Assembly (NCBI GenBank): GCA_019454045.1 | Contig: SKCR01018442.1 | Location: 483,395 to 547,394, forward strand | Reading direction: 5' to 3' | Length of the DNA stretch: 64,000 bases | Source: Zanthoxylum bungeanum | Taxonomy: Eukaryota > Streptophyta > Magnoliopsida > Sapindales > Rutaceae | The notes under the pieces: generated by a model | Told to the model about the DNA's origin: nothing | Databases searched by the model: none | The model's input: only the letters and a program-made list of their open reading frames with translations | Part shown: one piece after another, positions 43,005-55,492 of the stretch | Layout of the letters: every line of letters starts with the position of its first letter | Position numbering within the stretch: position 1 is the first letter of the stretch | Made by a program: the position numbers and the translations under genes

Positions 43005-43538
43005 TGTTGGAAATTCTTCTAAATATTCATTAAGGGTATATTTGTCCTTTGAATGCTTTGGGTGCTTGTGAGGGGTACAACCCTTTGGAGGGTTGCACCC
43101 CACCCCAAGGGGTGCCCTATTGGCACCCTTCTATGCCTTATAAAAGAGGCTTTAAAATCCAAAATACAAGGATGATAAATAAATCTGAATCTGGATAGAG
43201 ACATTGGTTTTGTTTTTGGTTTTTGAGAGAGAGTTCAACCATTTTTCAGTTTGTATACTTGTCAAGGTGTGCTCCTTGGACAAGAAGGAACCAAGTTATC
43301 CTGGGAGAACGTTGGCCAATTGCGAATCCGTAAAACACCTGTGACGGGGCCAATAAGTTCTTAAGGACAGAGGATTATCTCGACTTGGATTCGTTTTCAC
43401 AATTTCCAGGTTTTCTGTAAATTTCAAGTTTTAAGACTTTTTAGGGTTTTGCATGTTTTGTAGATCTAGATTTCTGTTTCTGGTTTGAATTGTTGTGTAG
43501 CATGTTATTTGATGTTTAATGACACTAATTTTTCAACA
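43005..43538 (+). repeat. 5' LTR of F
   Basis: TGTTGGAAATTC to TTTTTCAACA. TATA-like box CTTATAAAAGAGG near 43,138, preceded by two small hairpins (CAACCC/GGGTTG and GGGTGCC/GGCACCC). Confidence 0.95.
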
Positions 43539-43639
43539 ATCTTAAGAACTTATCGCATTCTAGTGTTGTTAGACTGTAAATTCGCATGCTAGGGTAGAAA
43601 ATTTATGGAAAAAATATGAACTGTGCATGTAAACCCGTA

Positions 43640-43985
43640 GGGTGTTCGAACGCCCGACGCACGCGAAGGCAAAAAATTGAAAATTCGTAAGAACGTTCGA
43701 ACGCGTCTTCAAACGCAACTCGAACGCAAGCCTTCTGCCCAAGAACGTTCGAACGCGTCCTAAACGCAACTCGAACGCAAACTCTCTGGAATCATTCCGT
43801 TCGAACGCGTTCTCGAACGCTATACGAACGTGAACTCTCTGGAATCATTCCATTCGAACGTGTTATCGAACGCTACACGAACGTGAACTCTCTGGAACAC
43901 TTCGTTCGAACGCGTTCTCGAACGCAACACGAACGTACACACACTGGACAGTCTCGTTCGAACGTAGATACGAACGTGACACTAA
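43640..43985 (+). repeat. TTCGAA-cored 52-bp tandem array in the F leader
   Basis: Seven TTCGAA cores at 43,645; 43,696; 43,749; 43,800; 43,853; 43,905 and 43,957, intervals 51, 53, 51, 53, 52, 52. Unit: CGTTCGAACGCGTTCTCGAA, then CGCTATACGAACGTGAACTC and TCTGGAATCATTC. Lies between LTR and gag. Confidence 0.95.
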
Positions 43986-44533
43986 CGAATCTGTCCTGAA
44001 ATTGTTATAAACTGCAAAGACTTAGATTAATTTAATATTAACTTAGTAAATCATATACTGAAACACATTAAATCTTGGTAGTATAGATTTAAGTTATTAT
44101 TAGGGTGTTGAGAATTTGAAATGTAATTTTACACAAGTAATTCCATCCAATCTTATTTGACGCATACACATATATCTACACTTATCGTATATTTTTTTGT
44201 GACATTGACAAAGTGAAATACTGAGTTTGAATTGCTAAGAGGTTCTATTGAGAAAGTAGTTAAAAGATATTCTGTCAAAAAGGCGATAAGAGCCTAAGTA
44301 GTCAGGGACTTAAGTGGTTACTCCGGACCCCCCTTGTCCTCTGGGAATATTCCTTTATTTACTTTTCATTAGAAATCTTGGTTGGAAATTCAATGACTTG
44401 TGTTTATTGGTACTACTGTCCAATAGAACAACAAGTGGATATTTGGTATATCACTTGAGACAAGATCATTTGTTGGTCATTGTACAATTTGTCTTTTGTA
44501 GACTTATTGAACCCTGTTTGTTTCCAGTTACAT

Positions 44534-45526
44534 ATGGTTAGCGGAAACATCACAGTACCGGTCTCTCATGGAGAAAAACCGGAGAAGTTTGGTGGGGCAA
44601 ACTTCAAACAGTGGCAGAGCAAAATGTTGTTCTACCTGACAATTCTGCAGTTGGCTAAGTACCTCAAAGATCATCTGGGTCCTGTGGAGGGTGAATTAGA
44701 GGCAGCCAAGGAACTGAGAGAAGAGACATGGTTGTCTGGCGACTTCCTATGCAAGAACTACATTATGAGTGGTCTTGACAATACCCTGTACATTGTGTAC
44801 TAAGGCATGTCCTCTGTGAAGATTCTCTGGGAATCTCTCGAGAAGAAATACAAAACCGAGGATGCCGGACAAAAGAAATTTGTCGTGGGTAGAATGATGT
44901 CTCAGTTGGGTGAACTGCAATTGATCATTCATGAAATACTGGATGAAGGAATGAAACTCTGTGAGACGTTTCAAGTTGCCACTATAATTGAAAAGTTGCC
45001 TCCATCATGGAAGGACTTCATGAGCTATCTGAAACACAAAAAGAAGCAGATGAGCTTTGAAGACCTTGGAGTTCGATTGAGAATCGAACATGACAACATG
45101 ATGTCCGAGAAGGCCAGCTACAAGACTATGGAGTCTAAGGCCAACATCATTGAGGATGTAAAGGGTAGCAAGAAAAGAAAGAACAGTAGAGCTGTTTATT
45201 CCCAAGCGAACAAAAAGTTCAATGTGAAGTGCTACAACTGTGAAAAGAGCGGTCATATGACAAAGGACTGCAGAAACAAGATATCTCAGGACAATGGCAA
45301 GAATAATGAGGCCTATGTCTCTGAAGATGAACAGTTAACTGATGAGATTTCAGAAATGAATCTCTTAGCAGTGGTAACTGAAGCCAACTTGGTTGGGAAT
45401 CCGAGAGAATGGTGGGTAGACACTGGGGCTACTCGTCATATCAGTGCTGATAACAAGATCTTTTCCTCGTATCAGAAAGGTCGATGGCGGCGATCATCTG
45501 ACAATGGGAAACTGGTCTACCTCTAA
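44534..45526 (+). pseudogene. Copia gag and protease of F
   Basis: Starts ATG 44,534 (MVSGNITVPVSHGEKPEKFG). Gag features: [53 protein letters not shown], then the zinc knuckle [14 protein letters not shown] (about 45,231-45,272) and protease [12 protein letters not shown] with catalytic D-T-G (45,413). One TAA at 44,801 interrupts the frame after IVY; the same frame resumes at 44,807 and runs to 45,526. About ten family residues are missing before ELQLIIHE. Otherwise well preserved. Confidence 0.9.
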
Positions 45527-46790
45527 AGTGGTTGGACAATGCACAGTAGTTCTGAAAATGATATCCGGAATGGAGATTACATAAAAGAATGTTTGCATGT
45601 TCTAGATATTCGGAAGAACTCGGTCTCGGGTTTGTATTTGTTTCTGACAAGATTGTATTAACCAAAAATGATGTCTATGTAGGAAAATGATACCTCGCTG
45701 AGGGTTTTTTCAATGACTGTCAATTGTGCTTTTAATAAAGCTGAAACTTATGCTTATATTATTGAGTCACAAAATGTATGGCATGAGAGGTTAGGACATG
45801 TTAATTATGATACAATGCGTACATTAATTAACATGGACCTTATACCTAAATTTGCAATGATAGCCAACATAAGTTTGAGGCATGTGTTGAAGCAAAAATA
45901 CATAGAACATCATAGAACGAAGTTCTGAACCCTTGGAACTTGTACACACTGACGTGTGTGACATGAATATTGTGCAAACAAGAGGCGGTAAAAAATACTT
46001 TGTCACTTTTATCGATGAAAGCACAAGATTCGGTTAAGTGTATTTGCTGAGGAGTATAGCTGAAGCTATTGAGAGCTTTATACACTGAGAACGAAGTTGC
46101 AAATCAACTTGGCAAGGAAATCAAAAGTGATAGTGGTGGTGAATGTGTTTCATCATTCGGTGAATATTGTTCTGTGCACGGAATTATTCACGAAACCACT
46201 GCTCCTTATTCTCCTCAACAAAATGGGATTGCTGAGTGCAAAGACCGAACGTTGAAGGAAATGATGAATGCCATGTTGACTAGTTCTGGTTTACCTCAGA
46301 ACTTGTTGGGGGAAAGCCTTGCTTTCCGCGAACTACGTTCTGAACAAGCTTCCTCATAGGAGATTGGACAAGACATCAGATGAGTTGTGGAAAGGTTATG
46401 TACCTTCCTACAAATATCTGAAAATGTGGGGGTGTCTTGCCAATTGCCAAGGTGATGGTTCCTAAACCTAAGAAGGTGGAATATGACCTAAAACTGTTGA
46501 CTGTATATTCTTCGGATTTGTTTGCAACAGTAGTGCGTATCGATTCTTGGTACACAAGTATGAGATTCCTGACATCAATCCAAATGTGATGATTGAGTCA
46601 AGGAATGCAATATTTTTTGAAGAGACATTTCCTTGTAAGGAAAGACAAAGAAGAGAGTCTCTCAAAAGATCTGTTGATACTGTCAAGGACAGTGATCAGG
46701 TTGACCAAGAGTCAAATCAACATGGAAATGTTGAGGCAAATGAACCTAGACGTCGTCTAAGTCATTTGGAACCAATTTTCTGACATACTG
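45527..46790 (+). pseudogene. Copia integrase of F
   Basis: Pre-integrase motif VWHERLGHVNYDTMRTLINM (45,777), then core segments PLELVHTDVCDMN (first catalytic aspartate, 45,935), KKYFVTFIDESTR, SDSGGECVSSFGEYC (second aspartate, 46,130), TAPYSPQQNGIAECKDRTL (catalytic glutamate, 46,210). The C-terminal part reads KVEYDLK and YEIPDINPNVMIESRNAIFF. Several frameshifts and stops. Confidence 0.88.
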
Positions 46791-47700
46791 GTTAGAAAAT
46801 GAGCCTCAAAGCTATGAGAAAGCTATGTCTTCTACGGAGACACCTCTGTGGAAAGAGGCTATGAACAGTGAGATTGATTCAATCCTACAAAACCATACTT
46901 GGGAGTAGGTTGATCTTTCTCCAGGTTGTAAGTCATTGGGCTACAAATGGATATTCAAACGGAAGATGAAAATGGATGGATCAATAGAGATGTATAAGGC
47001 GAGGTTTGTCATAAAAGGTTATAGACAAAAAGAAGACCTTGTTTACTTTGACACCTATCCACCAGAGATTCGTATCACATCAGTAGAATGCTTATAGCCA
47101 TAGCAGCTATATTTGGTCTTGAAATACATCAAAATGATGTAAAGACGTCATTCTTGAATGGTGAATTGGATGAAGAGACTTACATGGAACAACCAGAAGG
47201 GTTTAATGTTCCTGGATAAGAACAGAAGGTGTACAAACTTGTAAAATCCTTGTACGGATTAAAACAAGCATCTAGACAATGACATGAGAACATTGACAAA
47301 GAGATGTTGTCAAGTGGGTTTAAAATCGATGAGTGTGATAAGTGTATATACGCCAAATAAACTCAAGAGTGATATGTCATTATATGTCTCTATGTAGACG
47401 ATATGCTGATAATTGGTAATAATCATGAGTTGATTCAGTCTACCAAGAAAGTGTTATCCAGCAAATTTGATATGAAAGATTTGGGAGTAGCTAACATAAC
47501 TCTTCCTCTATCAAAGAATACTGGCTTAAGCATATTGCAATTAAAGTATTCAAGGATCATCGGAAGTCTGATGTATCTCACGAATTGCACACGAACTGAT
47601 ATTGCTCAAGCTGTGAATAGGCTTAGCAGATATACTAGCAATCCAAGACATAACCACTGGAAAGCCATAGTAAGTGTTTTGAGGTATAAGGAACTTCAAA
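46791..47700 (+). pseudogene. Copia reverse transcriptase of F
   Basis: KAMSSTETPLWKEAMNSEID (46,820), GYKWIFKRKMKMDGSIEMYK, KGYRQKEDLVYFDTYPP, QNDVKTSFLNGELDEETYME (47,130), VKSLYGLKQASRQ, and the catalytic YVDDMLIIG at about 47,393. The connection region [35 protein letters not shown] follows. Stops at several W and Q positions; internal deletion before QLKYSRIIG. Confidence 0.9.
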
Positions 47701-48215
47701 ATATGGGCTACATTACGAGAGATATCCTGCTGTTCTAGAGGGATACATCGATGCTGACTGGATATCTGAGACATTGGATTCAAAATCTACGAGTGGATTT
47801 GTTTTCACACTTAGTAATGCAGCCGTGTCATGAAAATCCTCGAGGCAAACATGTGTTGCCCGGTCTGCTATGAAATCAAAGTTCATAGCATTAGACAAAA
47901 CAGCGGAAGAAGCAGAATGGCTTAGAAACTTCTTAGAGGATATTCCTAGTTCGGCCAAACCGGTGCCAACGATTAGCATACATTGTGAAAGCCAATCGGC
48001 TATTGGGAGAGCCCAAAATACAATGTATAATGGTAAGTCTCGACACATACGTCAGAGACATAATACCATTGGTCAACTGCTCTCAAGTAGCATAATATCG
48101 ATCGATTATGTTGAGTCGAAGGAAACCTAGCGGATCCACTAACTAAAGGTTTACCTCGATAGCAAGTTGAGAAGTCATCGAGGGGAATGGGCTTGAAGCC
48201 TATAATCTAAGAATT
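47701..48215 (+). pseudogene. Copia RNase H and pol C-terminus of F
   Basis: [20 protein letters not shown] (47,738), SAMKSKFIALDKTAEEAEWL (47,865), SIHCESQSAIGRAQN (47,977), HIRQRHNTIGQLLSS, ending ADPLTKGLPR-type sequence near 48,135 in a shifted frame. Acidic catalytic positions are present; frame broken. Confidence 0.88.
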
Positions 48216-48787
48216 GTCACTGTGGAAACCCAACCTAGCTGACTGGAGATTCCAAGATCTAGGTTCAAAAGGGACAACTGAAACTTTGTGCAATTCAAAA
48301 CAAGCACTGAAGAGTTTTGTACTCTTTCCCATTTTGATAATGACGCTGAGTGCTGTCTGTCATTGGTTAGGATAAACTAAGGCTTTTAATGATCAATATA
48401 TTAGGAGATGAGTCCTAATGGGGGTAAAGACAGATTACCTCTTCATAGTAGATCACCTATTTCAAGTAAGAAGTGAGGCCGCTTCCATGGGAACCTTTAA
48501 AGGCGGGTTACCCTAAAGTGCTTGATGAATCCAGGACCGTTGTTCAGGGCCGAAATGAACACAACCGTAGAACGGGAAATGGTCGAATTAAAGTTGTGTG
48601 TTGATAATTGTCTTGGTTTACACCAACGGCAGAACAGTTCAAGACTATGGGTCACTGGTTTGCCAAGTAAATCCGATTGTCACTCACTAGGAAAGGTTCA
48701 AGGCGAAAGCTACCTATTTCGATGCAGCTTTAGTTCATGATAACTCTCTCAAGTGTCTCCATGAATATTTGAAGAATTGTGAGGGAT
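48216..48787 (+). other. 3' untranslated region and PPT of F
   Basis: Non-coding; the purine-rich GAATTGTGAGGGA (48,775-48,787) directly before the 3' LTR is the polypurine tract. Confidence 0.75.
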
Positions 48788-49321
48788 TGTTGGAAATTCT
48801 TCTAAATACTCATTAAGGTTATATTTTTCATTTGGATGTTTTGGGTGCTTGTGAGGGGTACAACCCTTTGGAGGGTTGCACCCTACCCCAAGGGGTGCCC
48901 TATTGGCACCCTTCTATGCCTTATAAAAGAGGCTTTAAAATCCAAAATACAAGGATGAGAAATAAATCCGAATCTGGATATAGACATTGGTTTTGTTTTT
49001 GGTTTTTGAGAGAGAGTTCAACCATTTTTCAGTTTGTATACTTGTCAAGGTGTGCTCCTTGGACAAAAAGGAACCAAGTTATCCTGGGAGAACGTTGGCC
49101 AATTGCGAATCCGTAAAGCACTTGTGACGGGGCCAATAAGTTCTTAAGGACAGAGGATTATCTCGACTTGGATTCATTTTCACAATTTCCAGGTTTTTTG
49201 TAAATTTCAAGTTTTAAGACTTTTTAGGGTTTTGCATGTTTTGTAGATCTAGAATTCTGTTTCTGGTTTGAATTGTTGTGTAGCATGTTATTTGATGTTT
49301 AATGACATTAATTTTTCAACA
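48788..49321 (+). repeat. 3' LTR of F
   Basis: Aligns end to end with the 5' LTR; followed by target duplication CAACA. Confidence 0.95.
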
Positions 49322-50824
49322 CAACACATATCAAATATGTCTCAAACAAGTAAAAAATAAAAATATATTTTTCATTAATATCAAATATCCTTTACAAAAG
49401 ATACACATATTCAAAATCCATATATGCATAAATTTGAATCTAAATTACAAACCAAACATGAATCACATAAAAAAGTAACATTGAACAATTATATTTTACT
49501 TAAAGGTGGTCAAGTTATTCTAGAATGGTAGCCAAAATTGTAAAGTTTTACTTAGGGTTCTAAAGCCCAACTTTTATGTTTCATGTCCAACATGGACAAA
49601 AACTTGACTCAATCACGTCTATTTTGTGTTTCTATGCTTCTAAAACATCTATACACATATCCTTAGCCTTATTTCAATCTCAAGCTATATTATTATGCAT
49701 CAAACACATAATATATCACCATATGCTTCATTAATGATGCTAAACCATTAAAGGAAGACATAACATAAAAGAGAACATCAAAATTTTACCTTGTATGCTT
49801 TGATTTGAGATCCAATTTTCAAAATCTATTCTTTGTTGAAGTTGTAGGAAGAACCTCCAAGCTTTCTCTACAAATTCTCTAAGTTAAAAAACTTATGAAA
49901 TCCTTAAGCATATCTTAAGTATTTATATCATAGAATATGCCAAGCATATTCAACTTTTTTAGGTTAGTAAATTCTCATTTGTCCAAATATGTTTATTAGG
50001 TGTATAATATAATTATCACAAATACAACTTGATTAATCAAATTAAATCAAGTGTATTCACACCTTTTAATGCATATTATATAATTACCAAAATATCCCAT
50101 ATTTTGTAGAGATATTTATGAAATTATAATATTGCCCTCATGTGATTATTTATTTAACAATTAAATAAATTTGATTCACCCAATTCATCTCAATTGGTCT
50201 AGTAAATAATTAATGTTATCCTATAACAATCAATTATTTTAATCAATTATCTAATATCAAATATCACTTATTATCAAACATGATTGGCTACCAAAGTGTT
50301 CAACGATTACACTTCATATTGTGAGACTCTCTAAATACGTTCGTCATATGACCCTAACTCATATGTATTCAATTCTGCCATCGCCGAATTACGAAAAACA
50401 CGAACGATCAGAATTATAAATGTCGAGATCACTACATATGTTTAACAATCCCTTCGTCATAAGCTATCCGAGTTATGCTTAGGAAACATAGATTATATCA
50501 TCAAGTTTCCAAGGTGCACATCTCATATTGTCGACATGTCCACGATTCTAATAACTAATCAGAACATTATTTCTTGTAAAATACGAAAAACCCTTAATGG
50601 TACACATATAGGCTGACGGATCCTATCTTGATAAACATATATTAACTAGTGTATCAGTTCACATCCAAAAAATATCTAGCGGTCAAACCATGAAAGATCT
50701 CTGACATACATACCATATAAGTGTGGAGGATCACACACAAAACCAATGATATCCTATCGTGAAAGGATCATATATGCGACTTGACTCGATGAGATTTCTA
50801 TTGATGGTGGTGTGTACTACCAAC

Positions 50825-53800
50825 TAGAGTTGCACATGGTTCATTACGATCGAAAACCATAACCGAATCGTACGGTTGACGGTTCAGCTTGGCCATATCA
50901 TAGACTAACGGTTCCGTCTACAGTTCAGTTACGGTTTCAAACAAAGGCGAACCACAATCACAACCTTAATCCGGCCGAACCATACGGTTCAATTCGGTTT
51001 AAGGTTTGAACATTAATTTTTTTTAAATAAACTAATTTAAATTGTTATAAAATAATAAAAAAAATAACGATTTACTAAAGAATAAGACTAAAAGTATACA
51101 GTGATAATTTATTTATTATTTTACAAAAAAGAGCTTGCATTTAATTAAGCTGCATATGTATCATCTAAGGGCGTAGAGGAATCAAAGCTCATGTAGTTCT
51201 GATAAATTTTATTTTTAATAATTTACCCTATTTACATTTTATTCACCCTTATCCGGGGAAGACAGTCCATTTCTGGAGCCTGTTATCACACAAATCTTCA
51301 AGCGTTTCTGATTACCGACGCGACTGATTTTCTTATTCACGACATTCCGCCCTACACCAATCGTCAAGACATGTTTGAGCTTCTAACGTCTCTGGTTTCA
51401 ACTTTGATCTTCTGTCATCAAGAATATTGATGCACATACTAAATGTCTACTTTATAAATACAGTTGAGACCAGTGCCGCTAATACTTCCCTTGCAATCAC
51501 AGCCATGACTGGAAACAATCCTTGATGTTTTTCTCCCAACCAAGGATACGAAATTGCTCACCTACAAAAGCACTTTGGGGAAACTCGAAATTTATCATTA
51601 GATATGCATTAATTTCTGAATTAGTAGTGGTGGTATTGGTAGACTTTAATTTTTTACTTCGCTACATTAACCAACTTCTACTAGCAATAAGCTTAGATTG
51701 TCCAGTTTGTGCATTCATGGATTGTATATTATCACTTTTTAAGTGTTATATCTACTAAAATAATCATTGTATAAATCAAGTAATGTTCTCCTAACATTAT
51801 CAATAATTGAAGAAACAATCACAATTCTTTCACCTAATAAAGCATAATAATTTTGTAAAATATTTTCCAAATATTCTTTTTTAAACCTTGGATCCATAAC
51901 AAAAGCAATAAGATAAAGTAGTGGTATGTCTATGTAATAATTAAGTCATTTTGTCCTCATTGATGCAATATATTTTTTAATTGCAATTGATGGATTGTCA
52001 AAAATATTGTTAGGATCACCAAATTCGTTGTTAGGATCATCAGAAACATCATCAACATTGTTAGGATCATCAAATTCATTTCGTACCTATTATTAGGTTT
52101 AGCTAATACCTTAATAATGTCAAGACTTGTAAAGAGAAAAATATTATAAGTTTGATAATAAACACCACTTAAAATATTCGTAGCATCATTAAAAAAATTT
52201 AAAATCTCTAGAAAATTCAAACAAACTTCCCAATGAATGTGATATAAAACTAATCATATTAATAGTGAGCAATAAATGAACATAATAAATCTTTATATTT
52301 AAAAATTTCATTTAGTAAAAAATAAGTAGAATTCTAACGAATTGGAACATCACGACCGAATATTTTTGGCCTAACACTATTTTACTTACAAAAATTATAC
52401 CATTCTCTTCTAATTTTAGAATATGACCAAATTAAACTAATTGCTTCTTTAATATGTGCAAATTGAGAGTTTAATGATTTCAAACCATCTTGTACACATA
52501 CATTTAAAATATGACATGCACATCGAACATGGAAAAATTTACCTCCCAAATTTGGTTGGCAAATGCTTTAAGTTTATTAATTGATGCAATATTAGCCGAT
52601 GCATTATCAAATCCAATAGTTAAATTTTTTTGCACTAATCCATATTATTGTAAAATATTACTATTCATTACAAAAATATTATGTGTAGTGTGTGCTTCAT
52701 CAAAAAGACGAAATGGAATAAATCTTTTTTGAATAAATCATGAATCGTCAATCCAATGCTATGTCACACCTATGTATAAATGTGACTACCAATTATCGTT
52801 CCATATATCACTATAAATTGAAACAAGACCTTTCAGTTTAAAAAATAATTCTCTTAAATTATTTTGATCTTCTTGCATACAATTCCATCAATTTTCTTTT
52901 ACATGTCATCCTAGAAAATTTATAAGCAGCAGGATTCAAATTTTCATATATTAAATCATTAAAAGTTAATTTCTCACCAAAAGTAAAAGCTAAATGTTCC
53001 ATGGCAATAAATTTAGTTAGATTATCTTTCCATTGAGATTTATTATATTTAAATAATTTAGTATAAGTAAAATCTGGTCCGGAAATAGAAAAATTTATCA
53101 TTTGTGTTTGTATTATATCAATCTCAAACTCATTTTTATTAGTACTCCTCACACGACCTATCATAGTTCCATACCCACCGGCGAGTTTGTATATTTTTTC
53201 AAAATAATTACAGACATCATTCTTCTCACCAATAACATCATTCACGACCAGAGTAAAATATTTTATCCATATTTCAAAACCTTGATTTCTCACTTGAATA
53301 CGTGAAGTCATTTCATCGAGGTATGTTGAGTGGTATCGTCCTCATGACTGTTAGTATTGTGTGATGAGCTTGCCATTAAATTGAAGATATAGAGATAATA
53401 AGAGAATAAATTGATTGAATTTATGAGATTTGAGAAATTGAGACAGTGAAGAGAGAATAAATAATTTTGTGGTTTTGATAAATGAATTAAAGGGTTATTT
53501 ATAATGTTTTTTTAATTTTATGATGCCTAAAATGCCCCTAAAATATAATTGTTGGTAGGCATAAATTAGAATTTTTCACCGTTACGTATGGCTAATGGTT
53601 GAAAATCGATACGGTTTGAACCATAACGATTATAGTTCAAATCATAATCATAATATTTACGATTCGAACCGTTCCAACCGCCCAAATTGATGGTTGGAAA
53701 TGTATAAAGTGTAACCGAACCAGACTAGACTGGTTTGGTTACGTTTCGCAGTTCGATTACACAGTCAAAGGTTTGGTTGACAGTTGGTCAACAGTTCGGT

Positions 53801-53833
53801 TACGCTTCTGAACCGTAACTGTGTGCATGTCTA
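50825..53833 (-). mobile_element. hAT transposon with decayed transposase
   Basis: Inverted termini TAGAGTTGCACATGGTT (50,825) and, inverted at 53,833, TAGACATGCACACAGTT. Flanked by CTACCAAC (50,817-50,824) and CTATCAAC (53,834-53,841), an 8-bp duplication with one mismatch. Subterminal GAACCGT/ACGGTTC repeats fill 150-250 bp at each end. 3,009 bp, inserted in LTR G. Confidence 0.88.
51430..53373 (-). pseudogene. hAT transposase pseudogene
   Basis: Cut-and-paste transposase of the hAT superfamily, minus strand. Probable start MASSSHNTNSHEDDTT near 53,373. The 150-codon open stretch 53,311-52,859 contains IAMEHLAFTFGEKLTFNDLI and NPAAYKFSRMTCKRKL, a block conserved in plant hAT transposases. 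Further fragments: GFDNASANIASINKLKAF (52,600), VMDPRFKKEYLENIL (51,880), and the C-terminal dimerisation block near 51,580-51,490 (NAYLMINFEFPQ, FPVMAVIAREVLAALVSTV in a shifted frame). Many stops and frameshifts; no BED finger recognised. Confidence 0.82.
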
Positions 53834-54293
53834 CTATCAACTACTAAGAACCATATGTGAGTCACTTAGTATTCGCTCTAACAAATACTCACATGTTTAT
53901 ACGAGCTTCTTGCTCATGATCCATTGGGTTAGACCATCGAAACTCTAATTCCAATATACGATAAATGTTAGTTTTATAGGTTATCGGAATTCAATTGTAT
54001 TCCTAAACCAATGAATAGGAATATATACTGTAAGAATAGTTTATAATAGTAATACTATCTCAATATCGGACCACATAATAATGTCATATATCACTACATG
54101 ACTATTTTAAGGTCAATGTCATTCTCAGCATATATTTATATATATATTACAAACCAATATTAATAAAGAAATAATGACACAATAATAATTACAAATAATA
54201 AAATTCAAATGAAAATACAGTTATTTTATTAATAAATAATAAAATATTATACAATACACTATTCGGATTGATGCTCAAGCACCAACTCCAACA

Positions 54294-54723
54294 GTTTCGA
54301 CCACTTATGCCATATATATACTCCAAGGCCAATTTTATCATTTCACATTTTGGACACCTAATCAACCTTATCAAATAAGCTTTAATAAATTAATCAAATT
54401 AACTTTAATCAAACAATTGTCTAAACACTTGCACCAACTAAAAATTAATATAAAATAAATAATATATATTTTACATTTGTCATACACATGTAATAATAAT
54501 AACCATATGTTATTAATTAATTATTTATTAATTTATTAAATAAATAAATAATTTAATTAGTTATTGACTTGGGTCTAAAATTCGGATTTAATCTAATGTG
54601 TATCTAAAATTCGGATTTAATCCAATGTTTATTGATGAACATTAAAAAGTACACATTTATTAAAAGAAAAATTAATCATTTTACACTTGTAGTTCCATTA
54701 ATCCTATTAATTTAGCACATTTG
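54294..54723. other. AT-rich spacer
   Basis: No feature recognised; about 80% A+T by eye. Confidence 0.5.
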
Positions 54724-54785
54724 TGAAACAACAATTAAATTTATATTTTATATATTGTTATTATGATTTTATATTTCTTATGTAG

Positions 54786-55454
54786 TGTAACATCCCGCCT
54801 AAGCCAGGATGCTACCGGCAGGAGACAGGCTAATACTGACTCCATAAGCCTTTGACTCTGACGAAATTCCGGCATGACCTCTGCTAAAAGTCATGCAACC
54901 TGGATCAAGTCCAGCACCATTAACAACCTATAGGGCCCAGACACAATATATCACTAACATAAACAACTCAAGACAAAATATAATTGGGCTCCATGCCCGA
55001 AAATACGAATAAACAAAAACTTTTACAAACTACACTTTATACAATTCAATTCTCTACAACTAGACTTATTACAACTTGACTCTGATACTCCCAAGACCTG
55101 GTGACTGGCTGACTGCAATGCTGCTATCCGGCTCCTCAAGCTCTGGAGACTTTGGTCGACCGTTCGGGTCACCAACCTGCAAAACTCAAACACCACTCTT
55201 TGCCAATCTAACTCGGGCATTTATTATAATTATCTTTCTTTTATTTCATTGAAATATCATCAAATTGAATTTATAAAATATTCTATCTTTCAAACATTCA
55301 TCTCACTATTATCAATCATGTGTACATATGTATATAGATTATATTATCATCCACTAGTATCAATTATGTACAACTCAAATGAATCCTAAAACGTATGACT
55401 CGTAAACTATATAATCGCCACTATACGTATAAGATCTACATCTAACTATAAGCC

Positions 55455-55492
<38 letters not shown>

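Larger units (their letters stand above)
43005..49321 (+). mobile_element. Copia element F, complete in structure
   Basis: Two LTRs of 534 bp (43,005-43,538 and 48,788-49,321) flanked by CAACA (43,000-43,004 and 49,322-49,326). The interior encodes gag, protease, integrase, RT and RNase H in copia order on the plus strand, broken by stops and small deletions. The LTRs differ at about ten positions in the first 200 bp, fewer after. Confidence 0.95.
42211..54293 (-). mobile_element. Probable solo LTR G with nested copia F and hAT
   Basis: On the minus strand starts TGTTGGAGTTGGTGCTTGAG (54,293) and ends AAACCCCAACA (42,211), giving the short inverted ends TGTTGG/CCAACA of an LTR. Without F and the hAT element it is about 2.7 kb and non-coding. 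The flanking pentamers (TTTCC left, GTTTC right) do not match, so ends or target duplication remain unproven. Confidence 0.5.

Noticed and set aside
42211..54293. Perfect target duplication for solo LTR G
   Set aside because: Flanking pentamers TTTCC and GTTTC differ, so the call rests only on TGTTGG/CCAACA ends and continuity across nested insertions.
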